64,000 nucleotides of DNA from an uncultured Thalassolituus sp. (GTDB taxonomy: Bacteria > Pseudomonadota > Gammaproteobacteria > Pseudomonadales > Oceanobacteraceae). The stretch lies in contig NZ_CATMFB010000003.1 in assembly GCF_950066645.1 (NCBI RefSeq), forward strand, positions 186,001 to 250,000, read 5' to 3'. Both the position numbers and the translations under genes were made by a program. Below, one piece after another: positions 44,201 to 52,221 of the stretch (position 1 is its first letter; the number at the start of each line of letters is the position of its first letter). Below the pieces are notes generated by a model that had not been told where the DNA came from, did no database searches, and worked only from the letters and a program-made list of their open reading frames with translations.

Positions 44201-44691
44201 CCTTCCTTGCCGGCAAGACCTGCAATCAGGACGTTCTCATGGATCTGGATCCCAAGGTTGCTCAGTTTATTCCGCTGCCTGATACCGGGTTTACCGGCGC
44301 CTATGTACGCGGCGCCGCTTCTATTCCGATTTATTCCAACGGCTGCCCTCTGACGATAGGCGCAGCAGCCGATATGGGCGCCTGGGTACTGGCCGGCCCC
44401 CCCGTCACACTCGGCGGTCTGGTCGGCGGGGGGGCCTACGGCAAAGTCGGCTGTGTCGGAGCCTTGCGTGGGCAGATCCGTGCCCTCGGACAGGTAAATA
44501 CCGACGGAGACATGACCTTTGTGGGAGAAGGCTTCGGCGTTGCCGGGCTGGGCTTATGCGAACCGGCGACCTGGACGTCTGTCGAGCGCAGCCGCAAAGA
44601 CAAACTGTGTGGCACCGGGGATGCAATCCTGCGTGCGGGCTACATGAATGGCTGGTCAATTATGGAGATGTCGGTCAGTGCGATACATTAA
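38281..44691 (+). CDS. Giant lipoprotein with Calx-beta and long helical region (operon gene A)
   Basis: A 2136-aa predicted lipoprotein from the ATG at 38281: signal MDKTTRHVVFILMTAALVSGC with lipobox VSGC. Layout by eye: an N-terminal module (about 40-270) opening VISGVVEKGPFQQ, similar to KGPF-type modules of other bacterial lipoproteins, with paired Cys near 272-276; a Calx-beta-like domain (about 282-396: ISLSGTTIYESDG ... GEDYLTPA); a long beta-rich region (about 400-1340) with scattered Cys pairs; an alpha-helical, coiled-coil-like stretch (about 1345-1815) rich in Gln/Asn/Asp/Leu; and a Gly-rich C-terminal domain (about 1820-2136) with several Cys. No catalytic motif is seen. It is first in a four-gene operon and its stop overlaps the next start by 14 bases. 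It is likely surface- or periplasm-located. Function unknown. Confidence 0.8.
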   Translation: MDKTTRHVVFILMTAALVSGCDSGSSGQEDPVTPPVTPAPGNTEVVISGVVEKGPFQQMQMNAWTMDGNGQRSPLPAEVNGNQYAVSAQEGEIVFLEASGTFTNEFSGELQPLDQPLRAITPADGQPQNINLFTDLAARWAMTQSDTPDAGLIKQGEQETMRLLGLPPETDPGQLGFAAIREGAGLSDPSVQLLLFSAFVLSEQGDLPAGGLGAAFDTFRETFGPVPDGGQPPMDFFAGMDPQWLLDAVINAGVLSDLPPLNLGEMPVFVCDPLCHWFDPETPSISLSGTTIYESDGVATVTLSRTGTDLGDLDVTLNIASASAIPGEDYLTPATTLTFAGSDRTLDIPLELIIDTQAEVDETITVSINTATDAGGNDVTLGQSSATITIKDGAPVLAGSAVAPTRLCLISSGQGDELAADSSFSAPLTDHCQNPTDPQVLLTDELPLLRLGVGLQDSCSSGCSDQLINLSLARGGDSPSSVTLGQYRFPANSISPSDGITELPVVALNDAAALQLLQGAAAAGDPVEFIAASATDSALEVSSSSPLLIPLPSQAEFGDRTLHFENPVIDSALSCPEGSLGISDTYGYLLSDAAPDATVGIPGSACIDITSLNAATPASVAQADIDIGTWVSELPEWHFMQLEVLDGAPSGDQLASSASPLFIWDYNTLVPGITVTTYVGAEHLPFLYAISDARLTERGLELAYSGTRLRTQTGFASNDPRANAGFSNLSPYLSGQSGSLLLTVDGISANTNFNARGAVSAYPLGMIEWGGFTAQVNQGELAPSDAYIEYTLAQQSTGCADLSCTANGSNRYELSAAAAQISAHGIMATGGTLASDATLSWGANIAGNAWSSADATLAGASVSLNLPGNAPASIDSAADLLQAHRTANTIAAPGSDDFIRGNQFPPGLTFGPETYANASEGQPEAGSGSLLTGTDLTLTTTSGSVSLDSSPATKWVVRSDGVTGVYNAQPDSLPVSATLQGYDFTFDRFAIRTRMNEVDEYNWVDGGLVLNGDAGGNDGWEINFTNQVIACDGALGRSVLSEEQCGGKTCQLASWRADSELLDMSFSPLASCSATSQAMELGMESHFLALDKPVMLSTRWNPDGTLIDSHAHALDQYRLDQRDGTEGFPLQMSAANLLPVLDVNTGTETVRYGTLGMKGRVALPFWNALDTEGRLANTLSFGLPSPEPSVLVNENQMSLLLSEKPQALNMDLLSHINSEARFDLDGRYDWGNTGMGFSLPVYYADTNTSEQATFIGRTLSKDLYVMEVNAGINFIEPVRTSLSFGASADFEKLREVRFQIELGKGDGLAKVDDLLITARIIDDPVIEPTFNIVNTQVERVNRFAGRGIDELIEQALLEALEQTGAAVGSALPTNEDPFDTLAGGLARLRSIPGEITNLLDERLFAPATEGVDQLEQRLRQPLQDMINDIYALPANDPVPQSVYDQLDNAQAQLSTAITKIERPFDQFGQLQQEVQGKINDAGDIISKVRNAQQEIGLILTDVTDVVTAQCSNSGTLGAEVNGYLQSSLTGVADLRTLAGLLQGSDLLVVVADLAADDPQVRENLIKAQQKIQDAASEITTRLNTAEDALRSHLCNSDISALLSDANHLLTQINDAVTVIDASITDVNNAVTEAGHAARQLEAQLLTPLTKFQSMLTQASQTLRDAGTSSDGPALVALLDTQLAAVTEQELNCIVQRDISTPCNDIFAVTIAPVKTEIQILRNTAIAQLEDAANQHIPDVAYLNAAQLRGQLVGHIMNSAPVRTVREAVNTQLVEVMRQLQNALLTLTDKANEAVQVALQKVENQANEALDTALAPVKNIPLTSASLDGFATIAGNDLERLHIDAEWTMLPSTEGDPGNTFGAALDAVSWDANGKAAGCDAGGDTGSNLDVTISVLNVPANIGESELNLAKVYLGFTLDGASPIGVAGGLRAEGEIKFTEFQIYDPAFAAGLGKKEIYLGAAAGAVFSAIQAEVAFLAGKTCNQDVLMDLDPKVAQFIPLPDTGFTGAYVRGAASIPIYSNGCPLTIGAAADMGAWVLAGPPVTLGGLVGGGAYGKVGCVGALRGQIRALGQVNTDGDMTFVGEGFGVAGLGLCEPATWTSVERSRKDKLCGTGDAILRAGYMNGWSIMEMSVSAIH

Positions 44692-47600
44692 TTTCTTCAA
44701 TGGCAAGCAGGCCTGCAGTGCCTTTCTTATCAGTGCTCTCGGTCTGTCGGCCAGCCCATCGGCCCTGGCAGAAGCTCAGTTTTATCTGTTAGCAAAGCCT
44801 GCACCTGTGGCCTCTCTCACAGGAACAGCCCGATCACCCGAAGCCGTGTATCTGCGCTGGGATCTGGTTGAAGGCGGACTGCCGGCAGACATCAGTGGCT
44901 TCCGCCTCTATCGCGACGGCACTCTGATCGGTGACTTCCCGGCCTCGGGAGCGATGCCCGAGGCTGACATCGCCGCTCTGTACCAGGGGCCACATCAACA
45001 ACGCCGCCTGTTAGAGCGCGTCAGCGCCCTGAAAGAGGAAGCCACCCGGGATGAAAGCGTGGAAGATTTTCCCGTCAGTCAGTTTGCTGGTCGTATCCAC
45101 GAGCGCCTGACGTCCGGTGAAGACAGTTTCTGGGCCTCCTTTACCGCCACTCAGGACTTTAACGTCGCCGCAGCACGCTATCGCGCAACCTATGATTATC
45201 CGGGCACAGGTACCTTCGCCTATGAGCTGAAAGCCGTCAGTACGATAGCTGCAGAACGTCGTATCGGCTATGCCGAAGTGGACACAACGCAGCCCGCTCG
45301 CGTACTTGCAAATCAGAACTTCAGCCAGATTCTGCAAAGTGCCTGTGATGAGCCGGATTTCCGCGATCATTACACCGTCGCGCTCAACTGGGATGGCCCA
45401 CAGACCGGCAGTCAGGCGGATGAACTGGCCCACCGTCTGTTTGTAGGCGGTTATGACCTCTACCGGACCACCAGCAATCTCGATGACTCCGTCCTCAGTG
45501 CTCCGCTACGCGATCTCGCCGCCGAGGCTGCGACAACAGGAGCCGATGCTCAGGGTCAGGTGCAGTTCACTGATCTGGAACGGGTGAACGATGTGCTGGT
45601 ACTGTCTCAGCCCGATAACACCCCGACTCCGGAGTGGCTGGAAACCCGCGAGGACCTGATCAGAGCAGGTCTGAAACCGGGTGATAAACGTGCGTATTAT
45701 CTGGTCGCGCGGGATTTTACCGGGCAATTTGGCCCGACCATGGCGACCATAGTCACAGTGCCGGACATGGCACGTCCACCAGCCCCGTGGGATATCCGGG
45801 TATATCTTGATGAAGCGCAGCAACATGCAGAACTGAACTTCCCCGCCATTAACGTCACCTCATACCTTGAGCGTGCTGGCGATACCCGCGAGATCTGTCT
45901 GACCGACGCCGCCGCTGACGGCATCATCGAATTTGTGCCGGAGGGCAAAAACTGTCTCACGACTCCGACCACCCGGGTCCACACCCACATCGATAAATAC
46001 ATGCTTTATCGCTTCGACAGCTTCGATGCTGCCAGCAGATTCAAAGACAGCGATGGCGATGGCTACGCCGATATGGATGAGCGTCTCACCGGCAGCCAGT
46101 GTGTTCCCGCCTCCAGCACCGGGCCTGCTCTTGTAGCTGCGGATATCCCGGCCGATGCCGGTACCGACCCTCAGGGGCGCATCCGCATCACTGATCCCGA
46201 AGCGGCCATCAACAAAGGCGATGTTTACTGGTACCGCATTGCCGCGAAAAGCAAAGGCGGCAACTACAGTCTGTTGACGGAACCGGTGCGGGTGAACTTC
46301 CCGGACCGGACTCTTCCGGACGCACCGCGCGTCAACCTGACCCGCCCCAGTGACCGGGTCTGCGGCTGCAGCGTCACCTATCTGGATGACGGTTCTCCCT
46401 GGTCGTTAGCGGTATCTGACCCGATGAACCCGAACTCGATCACTGCCAGCTGTCAGGGTGCAGACCTTGGGCTCAATAAGGATGAACTACTTGATCCTGC
46501 TTACGCCGACAGCACCTACGATGTGTTCCGCGATCACTGCGCCAAAGGCGAGATGCCATTGTTCGGCCTCACCGGGTACCTGCCCGGAACGAGCTGCAAG
46601 GTCACACCGGAATACGCAGGTAACTTTTATCGCAGCGGACAGATGACGATTGAGCCCGAGTATTGCGATACGCCCGAGTTGTTCGCAGGGGGCTTCAGTG
46701 GCAGACCTGTCACCATCGATGTCGAGGGAGAGGCTGGCACCTGTGTCAGTATTTATCAGCGCATTGGGGATCTGTCCTCGCGGGTCGCCAGCAGCTGTGA
46801 AGAGGGCGTGAACACACTGACCTTCGAACATGATAAAGGTGAGTTCTGCGGTTACGCCGTCGCCCAGGACAGCAACAACAACATCTCATCCATCGAGAGC
46901 ATTCCCTGCAGCGTCGGCTCAGACAACTCGGCACCGGCGCCGGTGACACCTCGCCTGAGCGACCTGCTGCTGGGCAGTGATGAGGCGACGTTGCACTGGC
47001 GCTCGCCTGTGCAGCCACAAACCGTCAACGAAATAGAACTGGAACGTACGGCACCCGCCGGTATCGCCCCCATGCGTACCACGGTTGCCGCTCTCAGCGG
47101 CGGAGACCTGCAGGCAAACTTCACTCTGCCTGCGCAGACGTCAGCGACCGAAGAATGGTGCGCGCGCGTCCGTGCGTATGGCCCGTCCGCTGATATTCAT
47201 TCACCTCAGTCATCCCCGTGGAGTGCTCCCGTGTGTGTGACCCGCTCCACCAGCGTGCCACCGGCCTGGCTACCCTGGCCCGTCGCAGAGCCCGTGCCTC
47301 AAGGGGAAGATCTCACCGTTATCAATAACCGGGTAGCGCTCAGCCCCATACGCAGCCCGCTCAGTAATGGTCTGCATATTCCCCTGGTTGGTCTGTCTCA
47401 GGGCAACGTCAAAAGCTGCCTGAAATCACTCACACGCAGTGGCAGTGCCGAAAGTTACGCGCTCAACAGTGGCCACGTCTGGCTCCATATCGAATGTGAC
47501 GAACGAAACGTCAGTCGCTTAAAAGCCATCATCGACCCGGCGTTGAACATGATGGTATTCCGTCAGGCCCGACGACCAGACGGCCAGATCTCTGACCTGA

Positions 47601-47899
47601 TTCAGGTATCGCCATTGCTGATGAATGCGTTCTGGAATCCGGACGCCCAGCCGAACCCTGACGATCCGGAAGCGCCGGTCAGAGACGATGTCAGCTGGCT
47701 GAATGACCCATACATCTGGATGCGTAACGACTACACCAGCAGTGACGACGATGCTGCCGTCATTGCCTTCGTAGATCGTGCGGGTCTGGTCAGTGGCTGG
47801 GAATATCGCTACCAGATCGTCTGGTTCGATGACCGTCAGGTCATGCGTGAATGGCGCATGTCTGACTGGACGGCATACAGCACAGGAGGTGCACAATGA
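44678..47899 (+). CDS. Large exported Fn3-like protein (operon gene B)
   Basis: A 1073-aa protein. The chosen start is GTG at 44678, with GGAG at 44664 and a good signal peptide ending SALGLSASPSALA; an ATG at 44648 lies deep inside gene A. Fibronectin-III-like blocks recur: ARSPEAVYLRWDLVEGG...GFRLYRDG (about 47-80), YTVALNWDGP...GYDLYRT (about 232-265), a third around KYMLYRFDSFD, and DEATLHWRSPV...IELERTAP (about 765-790). One EF-hand/TSP3-like calcium loop, DSDGDGYADMDE, lies at about 457-468. Many Cys residues, at least 20, suggest disulfides. Fn3 modules normally act as binding or spacer domains; no enzyme motif is seen. Its stop shares ATGA with the next start, which supports coupled translation and a common complex. 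Confidence 0.8.
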   Translation: MRYINFFNGKQACSAFLISALGLSASPSALAEAQFYLLAKPAPVASLTGTARSPEAVYLRWDLVEGGLPADISGFRLYRDGTLIGDFPASGAMPEADIAALYQGPHQQRRLLERVSALKEEATRDESVEDFPVSQFAGRIHERLTSGEDSFWASFTATQDFNVAAARYRATYDYPGTGTFAYELKAVSTIAAERRIGYAEVDTTQPARVLANQNFSQILQSACDEPDFRDHYTVALNWDGPQTGSQADELAHRLFVGGYDLYRTTSNLDDSVLSAPLRDLAAEAATTGADAQGQVQFTDLERVNDVLVLSQPDNTPTPEWLETREDLIRAGLKPGDKRAYYLVARDFTGQFGPTMATIVTVPDMARPPAPWDIRVYLDEAQQHAELNFPAINVTSYLERAGDTREICLTDAAADGIIEFVPEGKNCLTTPTTRVHTHIDKYMLYRFDSFDAASRFKDSDGDGYADMDERLTGSQCVPASSTGPALVAADIPADAGTDPQGRIRITDPEAAINKGDVYWYRIAAKSKGGNYSLLTEPVRVNFPDRTLPDAPRVNLTRPSDRVCGCSVTYLDDGSPWSLAVSDPMNPNSITASCQGADLGLNKDELLDPAYADSTYDVFRDHCAKGEMPLFGLTGYLPGTSCKVTPEYAGNFYRSGQMTIEPEYCDTPELFAGGFSGRPVTIDVEGEAGTCVSIYQRIGDLSSRVASSCEEGVNTLTFEHDKGEFCGYAVAQDSNNNISSIESIPCSVGSDNSAPAPVTPRLSDLLLGSDEATLHWRSPVQPQTVNEIELERTAPAGIAPMRTTVAALSGGDLQANFTLPAQTSATEEWCARVRAYGPSADIHSPQSSPWSAPVCVTRSTSVPPAWLPWPVAEPVPQGEDLTVINNRVALSPIRSPLSNGLHIPLVGLSQGNVKSCLKSLTRSGSAESYALNSGHVWLHIECDERNVSRLKAIIDPALNMMVFRQARRPDGQISDLIQVSPLLMNAFWNPDAQPNPDDPEAPVRDDVSWLNDPYIWMRNDYTSSDDDAAVIAFVDRAGLVSGWEYRYQIVWFDDRQVMREWRMSDWTAYSTGGAQ

Positions 47900-50800
47900 C
47901 GGGTTCAAAGGTATACCGCAGACTGTTAGTCGCCGGTCTGATGTCCGGGCTGGCATTCCCCGCGTCTGCGTCACTGTTCAATGGCGACTTCAACAGCTAC
48001 TGGGTAATCAACACGGATACTGGCGAAATTACGCCCGGAGCCTCCGGGTACTGGGAAGCAGCGTACGACCGGAGCCTGTATATCCCGGCAGCAAACGAGC
48101 AGGTGCTGGTTAACTCACTGCCGGCCAGTTCTGCACCTATGTCATCTCCCCAGCCCGTACTGTCGGTGATTGGCCTGCAGGATGTGAACGGCGATGCCAG
48201 TAATTCGGGCCTGAATATCTCGCCCGCCAATGGCGTCTACGACGGCACGGTCCGCGTTGTGATGGAGGCACTCGCTGGCAGCCCGGCAACTACCCTGAGA
48301 TGGCGCATCAACGCAGGTGACTGGCAAAGCCAGGCGATCACGCCAGAACGCCGGGATGCTGCCGCCACGCTGATCGAAAACGGCAGTTATGTTGTTGAGG
48401 CACAGCTCTTTGATGGTGCACAACTGTTGGCAAGTGCTGACATGCTTTACACCGTTGCCAGTGACCACCCCAGAGGCAAGCACCGCGACACCGACAACGA
48501 TGGTATCCCGGATATGGTCGAGGCCGCGCTCGGTCTGAATGCCCTGACTCCGGATGCCGGTTACGACCGTGATGGGGATGGCTGGAGCGATATCGATACC
48601 TATATCCGCTGCGGCGTCGTCAAAGCCGAAGACATTCCGGCTGAATGTGACGCAATGGAAGACGATGACAGGGACGGCTGGAGCAACTTTGATGAAGACC
48701 TGCGCGGCACCCGCTCTGATGACCCAATCGCCGTACTGCCTGACACCTATGGCGAAATAACCTCAGAAGCCTACTATCAGGCGCAACAGCGTTACCGTGA
48801 GTTTCCGGCGGCCCGACGCCTCTACGAGCGCGAATACCTCATTCCTGAATCGCGCGTATCCGACAGGCTGTTCAACCTGCAGGCGACCACCTTTGCCGGA
48901 GCGCCGCTGTGGCACAGCAATGCCTTGCTGACCGCTGACATGCTGACCGATGCAGATCTGACGGAGGCACAAGTGCAGCCCTCCCTGCTGGCGGCAACCG
49001 CAGCGCTGGCTCTGGAAGGCAGTCGACTTCCTTCTCTGCGCGCACCTGCAGGCTCCGGGGTATTTCTTCGTGGCGACTCCGCCGGTGTACTCCGCGCTGC
49101 CATGACCTATCTGCCGCCTATGGGGGATGCGACTTTTGCCGGATTCTCATCCAATCCAGAGGCCAGCAGTGACTGGTCATCCGCCCTTGAGTGGCGCGAC
49201 AGTCTGGTGAAATGGCTGGAAAAAGAGCTGGTGATCAGTGGTGCTCCGGGCTTTGATGACACCACCACCCTGTCGTTATTGATGCTCGAACAGGCGCTGC
49301 GTGACGAAGCCACTGAGCGCGAAGAAAGTCGTCTGCTGGAGCTGGGCAACAGCGCCCGTCAGGGTTCCTGGCTGAGCCTCTGGCTGAATGAACATCGTCA
49401 GCGCTTCCCGACTGCAACACCCGCAGACTTTCCCGGCGACTGCTTCTTCAGAGGCGACTCCTTCTTCCCCGATGGCTGTGACGTGTCTGTCTCACCGTTC
49501 GCACAACTGATACTGAATCTGCAGAGCAGTCTTGAAGGCCCGATGGCGGAAGACAGTGCGAAATTCCAGCAATGGATCACCGATCTTCCCTCCGGCGAAG
49601 AACCATTGAGTGACTGGCTGAGCTACCAGCTTTATAACGCAGACGTCGACGCTTTAGCCGGATGCCAGGTACGCACCAGCTATCTGGAAGAATTGCAGCA
49701 GGACGCGGAACGCTTCGCCGAATTTCAGGCCGAATGCCCTGAATATCACACAGAGATCGATCTGGCAGCGGCGCTCGGGAACCAGGCGGACATACGGCAT
49801 CGACTTCGCCTGGCCCTGCTCCCTGAGGGGATGCGCCAGTTGTCGATCAACAGCAGCCTCGCCAGTCACAGTGAAGACTCAGACAATGACGGCCTGAATA
49901 ACCGCGATGAGCTGCGCCTGTTCGGCACAGTAAATATGGCGTTACCCTGGCTTGCAGACAGTGACAGCGACGGTACTGACGATATCGTCGATCTCTGTCC
50001 TGCCGACACCAGCAACACCTGTTATGGTGACAACCGGGTCAACCAGATTGCGCTTGAAACGTCAGAGATACAGAGCTTCCAGCGACTCAACGGTGACAGC
50101 TCAGCTCTGGTCGCCGTACAGCTGACACGTCCGGCGCTGAGCGATATCTGCGTGCAGTATGATGTCTCGACCCTCACCGGCACCCCCACCCTCAATACCA
50201 CCGGAGAAGTCTGCTTCAGCACCGGTCAGAGCGTGGCACTGATCAGTGTGATTCTGCCTGAGGATGGTAGCAACGAGGCCGCGACCCTGCTGGTCGCCCT
50301 GACCGACATTAACGACCCCGGTAACACAGGTAACTACGCGCTGGGCGCAGACCTGACACAGGAGCTGGCGTTTGAACCCGCGCCAGACCTCGATCCGACC
50401 ACCGCCATCGCCAGTGTCAGCAGTCCCACCGCTGGGGAGCGCAGTACCGTGCAGCTGATTGGCAGTGGCAGCAGTGCGGGCGAGGGCGGCAGTCTGACCT
50501 ATCTCTGGGAGCAGACCGCTGGCCCTGATGCCCGGCTCGGCAACAGCACCGCGGCTGACAGCAGCCTGACCCTGCCGGAAGTACTTAGCGAAACGGCACT
50601 CGGCTTCCGCCTGACGGTCACTGATTCTCTGGGCGATCGCGCCAGCGCGGATATCAGTATCAGAGTACTGCCGGTTGAAGACGCCCCTGAGCAGACAGCC
50701 ACGCCAGTATTCGCGCTGACTCAGGACAGTGATCTGATTCTGACACCTGAACAACTGAGCGCCTACCTGCGCGAACCGGACGGTGACCCTCTGAGCTTCG

Positions 50801-52221
50801 GTGAGCTGGTGGATGTGCCAGTAAGTATTAACGCAGCCCGCGACGGTAGCCATTATGTGCTGAGCGTCAGTGCAGCCGGTGGCATCGAAGCGCTGCCGAA
50901 GCGTTCATCCCGGGACCTGCGCCCGTGGCAGAACGGCGTCGCCTGGATCAGCATGGCCGGCAACGACAATCTGCCATTCGGCATCTGGAGCTGGACGCCA
51001 GAAGAAGGCGCAGAACTTATTTACGAAGCGACCGACGGAGGCAGCTTTGGAGGCCTGCTCACGATCAGCGACAACCCTGCCATCTACTTCGACAGTTTCA
51101 ATGCAACCATTGGTGGCTCGGGCCCGTGGATTAACCGTATAGAAAACGGTCAACTAATATCCGTAATGGCTCCCACATTCAATGGCGTCTACGGCAACGC
51201 GATTGCTCCGGATGGCGGGCTCTACTATTGCGGCTACGGGGGGAACTGGCAGATCCTCGATCGCGATACGGATACCTTCACCGATTCGGGCATCGGCTGT
51301 TCCAACTACGAAGCTTCCGCGGTGACACTCAGTAACCGTATCTGTCTAGCAGCAATCGATACCGTCGCCTGTAGCGCAGGCGATGGCAGCAGTGACCTGA
51401 CCCCGGTGTTTACCGGAAACCCCGACTACACCACCAGCCTTGGCCGCCTGTTCAGTGTTGGGAACAACGTACTTCTCACACGGAATGTGCAGGTCATTGA
51501 AGAGGGCTTTTATAAGTACTATGTCGACCTCAGTATTCTTGATCTCGCCGGCGGCGCAAGCAGCCTCGGCCTGATGCCCGTTGGCTTCGACTACCGTGTT
51601 CTGCAGACCGGTAGCGGATTGGTAGTGATCGGACAGGGCATGGACTCCGACAGCGATAAGTTTATGGCCTGGCGCTGGCAAAGTGGTGATACCGCACTGA
51701 CAGAAATTTCTACTGACCTGTTAGCAGGCTACCTCAGTGACGTCAGCGGTCTGTACTTATCCGAAGCAGCGTTACTGAATGAACAAATAGTCTTCAGCGT
51801 GACAGGCAATTATCAGGACTACTACCTCTTCAGCAGCGATAACGCCGGCAATGTCGTCGACGTCAGCGTCAGCAATTTTGCAGGAAATATCCGCCCCTGG
51901 AACAACCGGCTGATGCTCAGCGTCAGCAATGGTTCTGGCGAGGGCGTCTGCCACTGGTACGAGTACACCAGCGATGCGGGCCTTAACCCCGATGCTCTTC
52001 TGCAGGACGTGAATTGCTACACCACTCAAAGCCTTGATGATGCGTTTGTGTTCGGTCAATACGACGAAGATGTCGGTGGCACTTATTTCAGCATTTACCG
52101 GCAAGGTGTCACTCCCGGCCTGTATTCGCTTGGTGTGCCCGTGGACGACGGCAAAGGCAACAGCATAGTGATGGAAATTCAGATCGAGGTTCAGAGTGAT
52201 GTTGAAGGGGGTCAGCCATGA
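47896..52221 (+). CDS. Large exported protein with TSP3 and PKD-like domains (operon gene C)
   Basis: A 1441-aa exported protein: signal MTGSKVYRRLLVAGLMSGLAFPASA. TSP3-type calcium loops occur at residue 198 (DTDNDGIPD), about 225 (DRDGDGWSD), 256 (DDDRDGWSN), 661 (DSDNDGLNN) and 689 (DSDSDGTDD), the later pair before Cys-containing DLCPADTSNTC. The helical middle (about 290-650) is of unknown fold. A Calx-beta-like domain (about 715-825) and a PKD/REJ-like domain (about 835-925, SLTYLWEQTAGPDARLG) follow. The C-terminal third (about 1010-1430) has repeating short strands such as NGVAWISMAGND and FGIWSWTPEEG, like a beta-propeller. The gene starts in ATGA overlap with gene B and ends in ATGA overlap with gene D. 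The role is probably structural and calcium-dependent; no catalytic signature is seen. Confidence 0.8.
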   Translation: MTGSKVYRRLLVAGLMSGLAFPASASLFNGDFNSYWVINTDTGEITPGASGYWEAAYDRSLYIPAANEQVLVNSLPASSAPMSSPQPVLSVIGLQDVNGDASNSGLNISPANGVYDGTVRVVMEALAGSPATTLRWRINAGDWQSQAITPERRDAAATLIENGSYVVEAQLFDGAQLLASADMLYTVASDHPRGKHRDTDNDGIPDMVEAALGLNALTPDAGYDRDGDGWSDIDTYIRCGVVKAEDIPAECDAMEDDDRDGWSNFDEDLRGTRSDDPIAVLPDTYGEITSEAYYQAQQRYREFPAARRLYEREYLIPESRVSDRLFNLQATTFAGAPLWHSNALLTADMLTDADLTEAQVQPSLLAATAALALEGSRLPSLRAPAGSGVFLRGDSAGVLRAAMTYLPPMGDATFAGFSSNPEASSDWSSALEWRDSLVKWLEKELVISGAPGFDDTTTLSLLMLEQALRDEATEREESRLLELGNSARQGSWLSLWLNEHRQRFPTATPADFPGDCFFRGDSFFPDGCDVSVSPFAQLILNLQSSLEGPMAEDSAKFQQWITDLPSGEEPLSDWLSYQLYNADVDALAGCQVRTSYLEELQQDAERFAEFQAECPEYHTEIDLAAALGNQADIRHRLRLALLPEGMRQLSINSSLASHSEDSDNDGLNNRDELRLFGTVNMALPWLADSDSDGTDDIVDLCPADTSNTCYGDNRVNQIALETSEIQSFQRLNGDSSALVAVQLTRPALSDICVQYDVSTLTGTPTLNTTGEVCFSTGQSVALISVILPEDGSNEAATLLVALTDINDPGNTGNYALGADLTQELAFEPAPDLDPTTAIASVSSPTAGERSTVQLIGSGSSAGEGGSLTYLWEQTAGPDARLGNSTAADSSLTLPEVLSETALGFRLTVTDSLGDRASADISIRVLPVEDAPEQTATPVFALTQDSDLILTPEQLSAYLREPDGDPLSFGELVDVPVSINAARDGSHYVLSVSAAGGIEALPKRSSRDLRPWQNGVAWISMAGNDNLPFGIWSWTPEEGAELIYEATDGGSFGGLLTISDNPAIYFDSFNATIGGSGPWINRIENGQLISVMAPTFNGVYGNAIAPDGGLYYCGYGGNWQILDRDTDTFTDSGIGCSNYEASAVTLSNRICLAAIDTVACSAGDGSSDLTPVFTGNPDYTTSLGRLFSVGNNVLLTRNVQVIEEGFYKYYVDLSILDLAGGASSLGLMPVGFDYRVLQTGSGLVVIGQGMDSDSDKFMAWRWQSGDTALTEISTDLLAGYLSDVSGLYLSEAALLNEQIVFSVTGNYQDYYLFSSDNAGNVVDVSVSNFAGNIRPWNNRLMLSVSNGSGEGVCHWYEYTSDAGLNPDALLQDVNCYTTQSLDDAFVFGQYDEDVGGTYFSIYRQGVTPGLYSLGVPVDDGKGNSIVMEIQIEVQSDVEGGQP

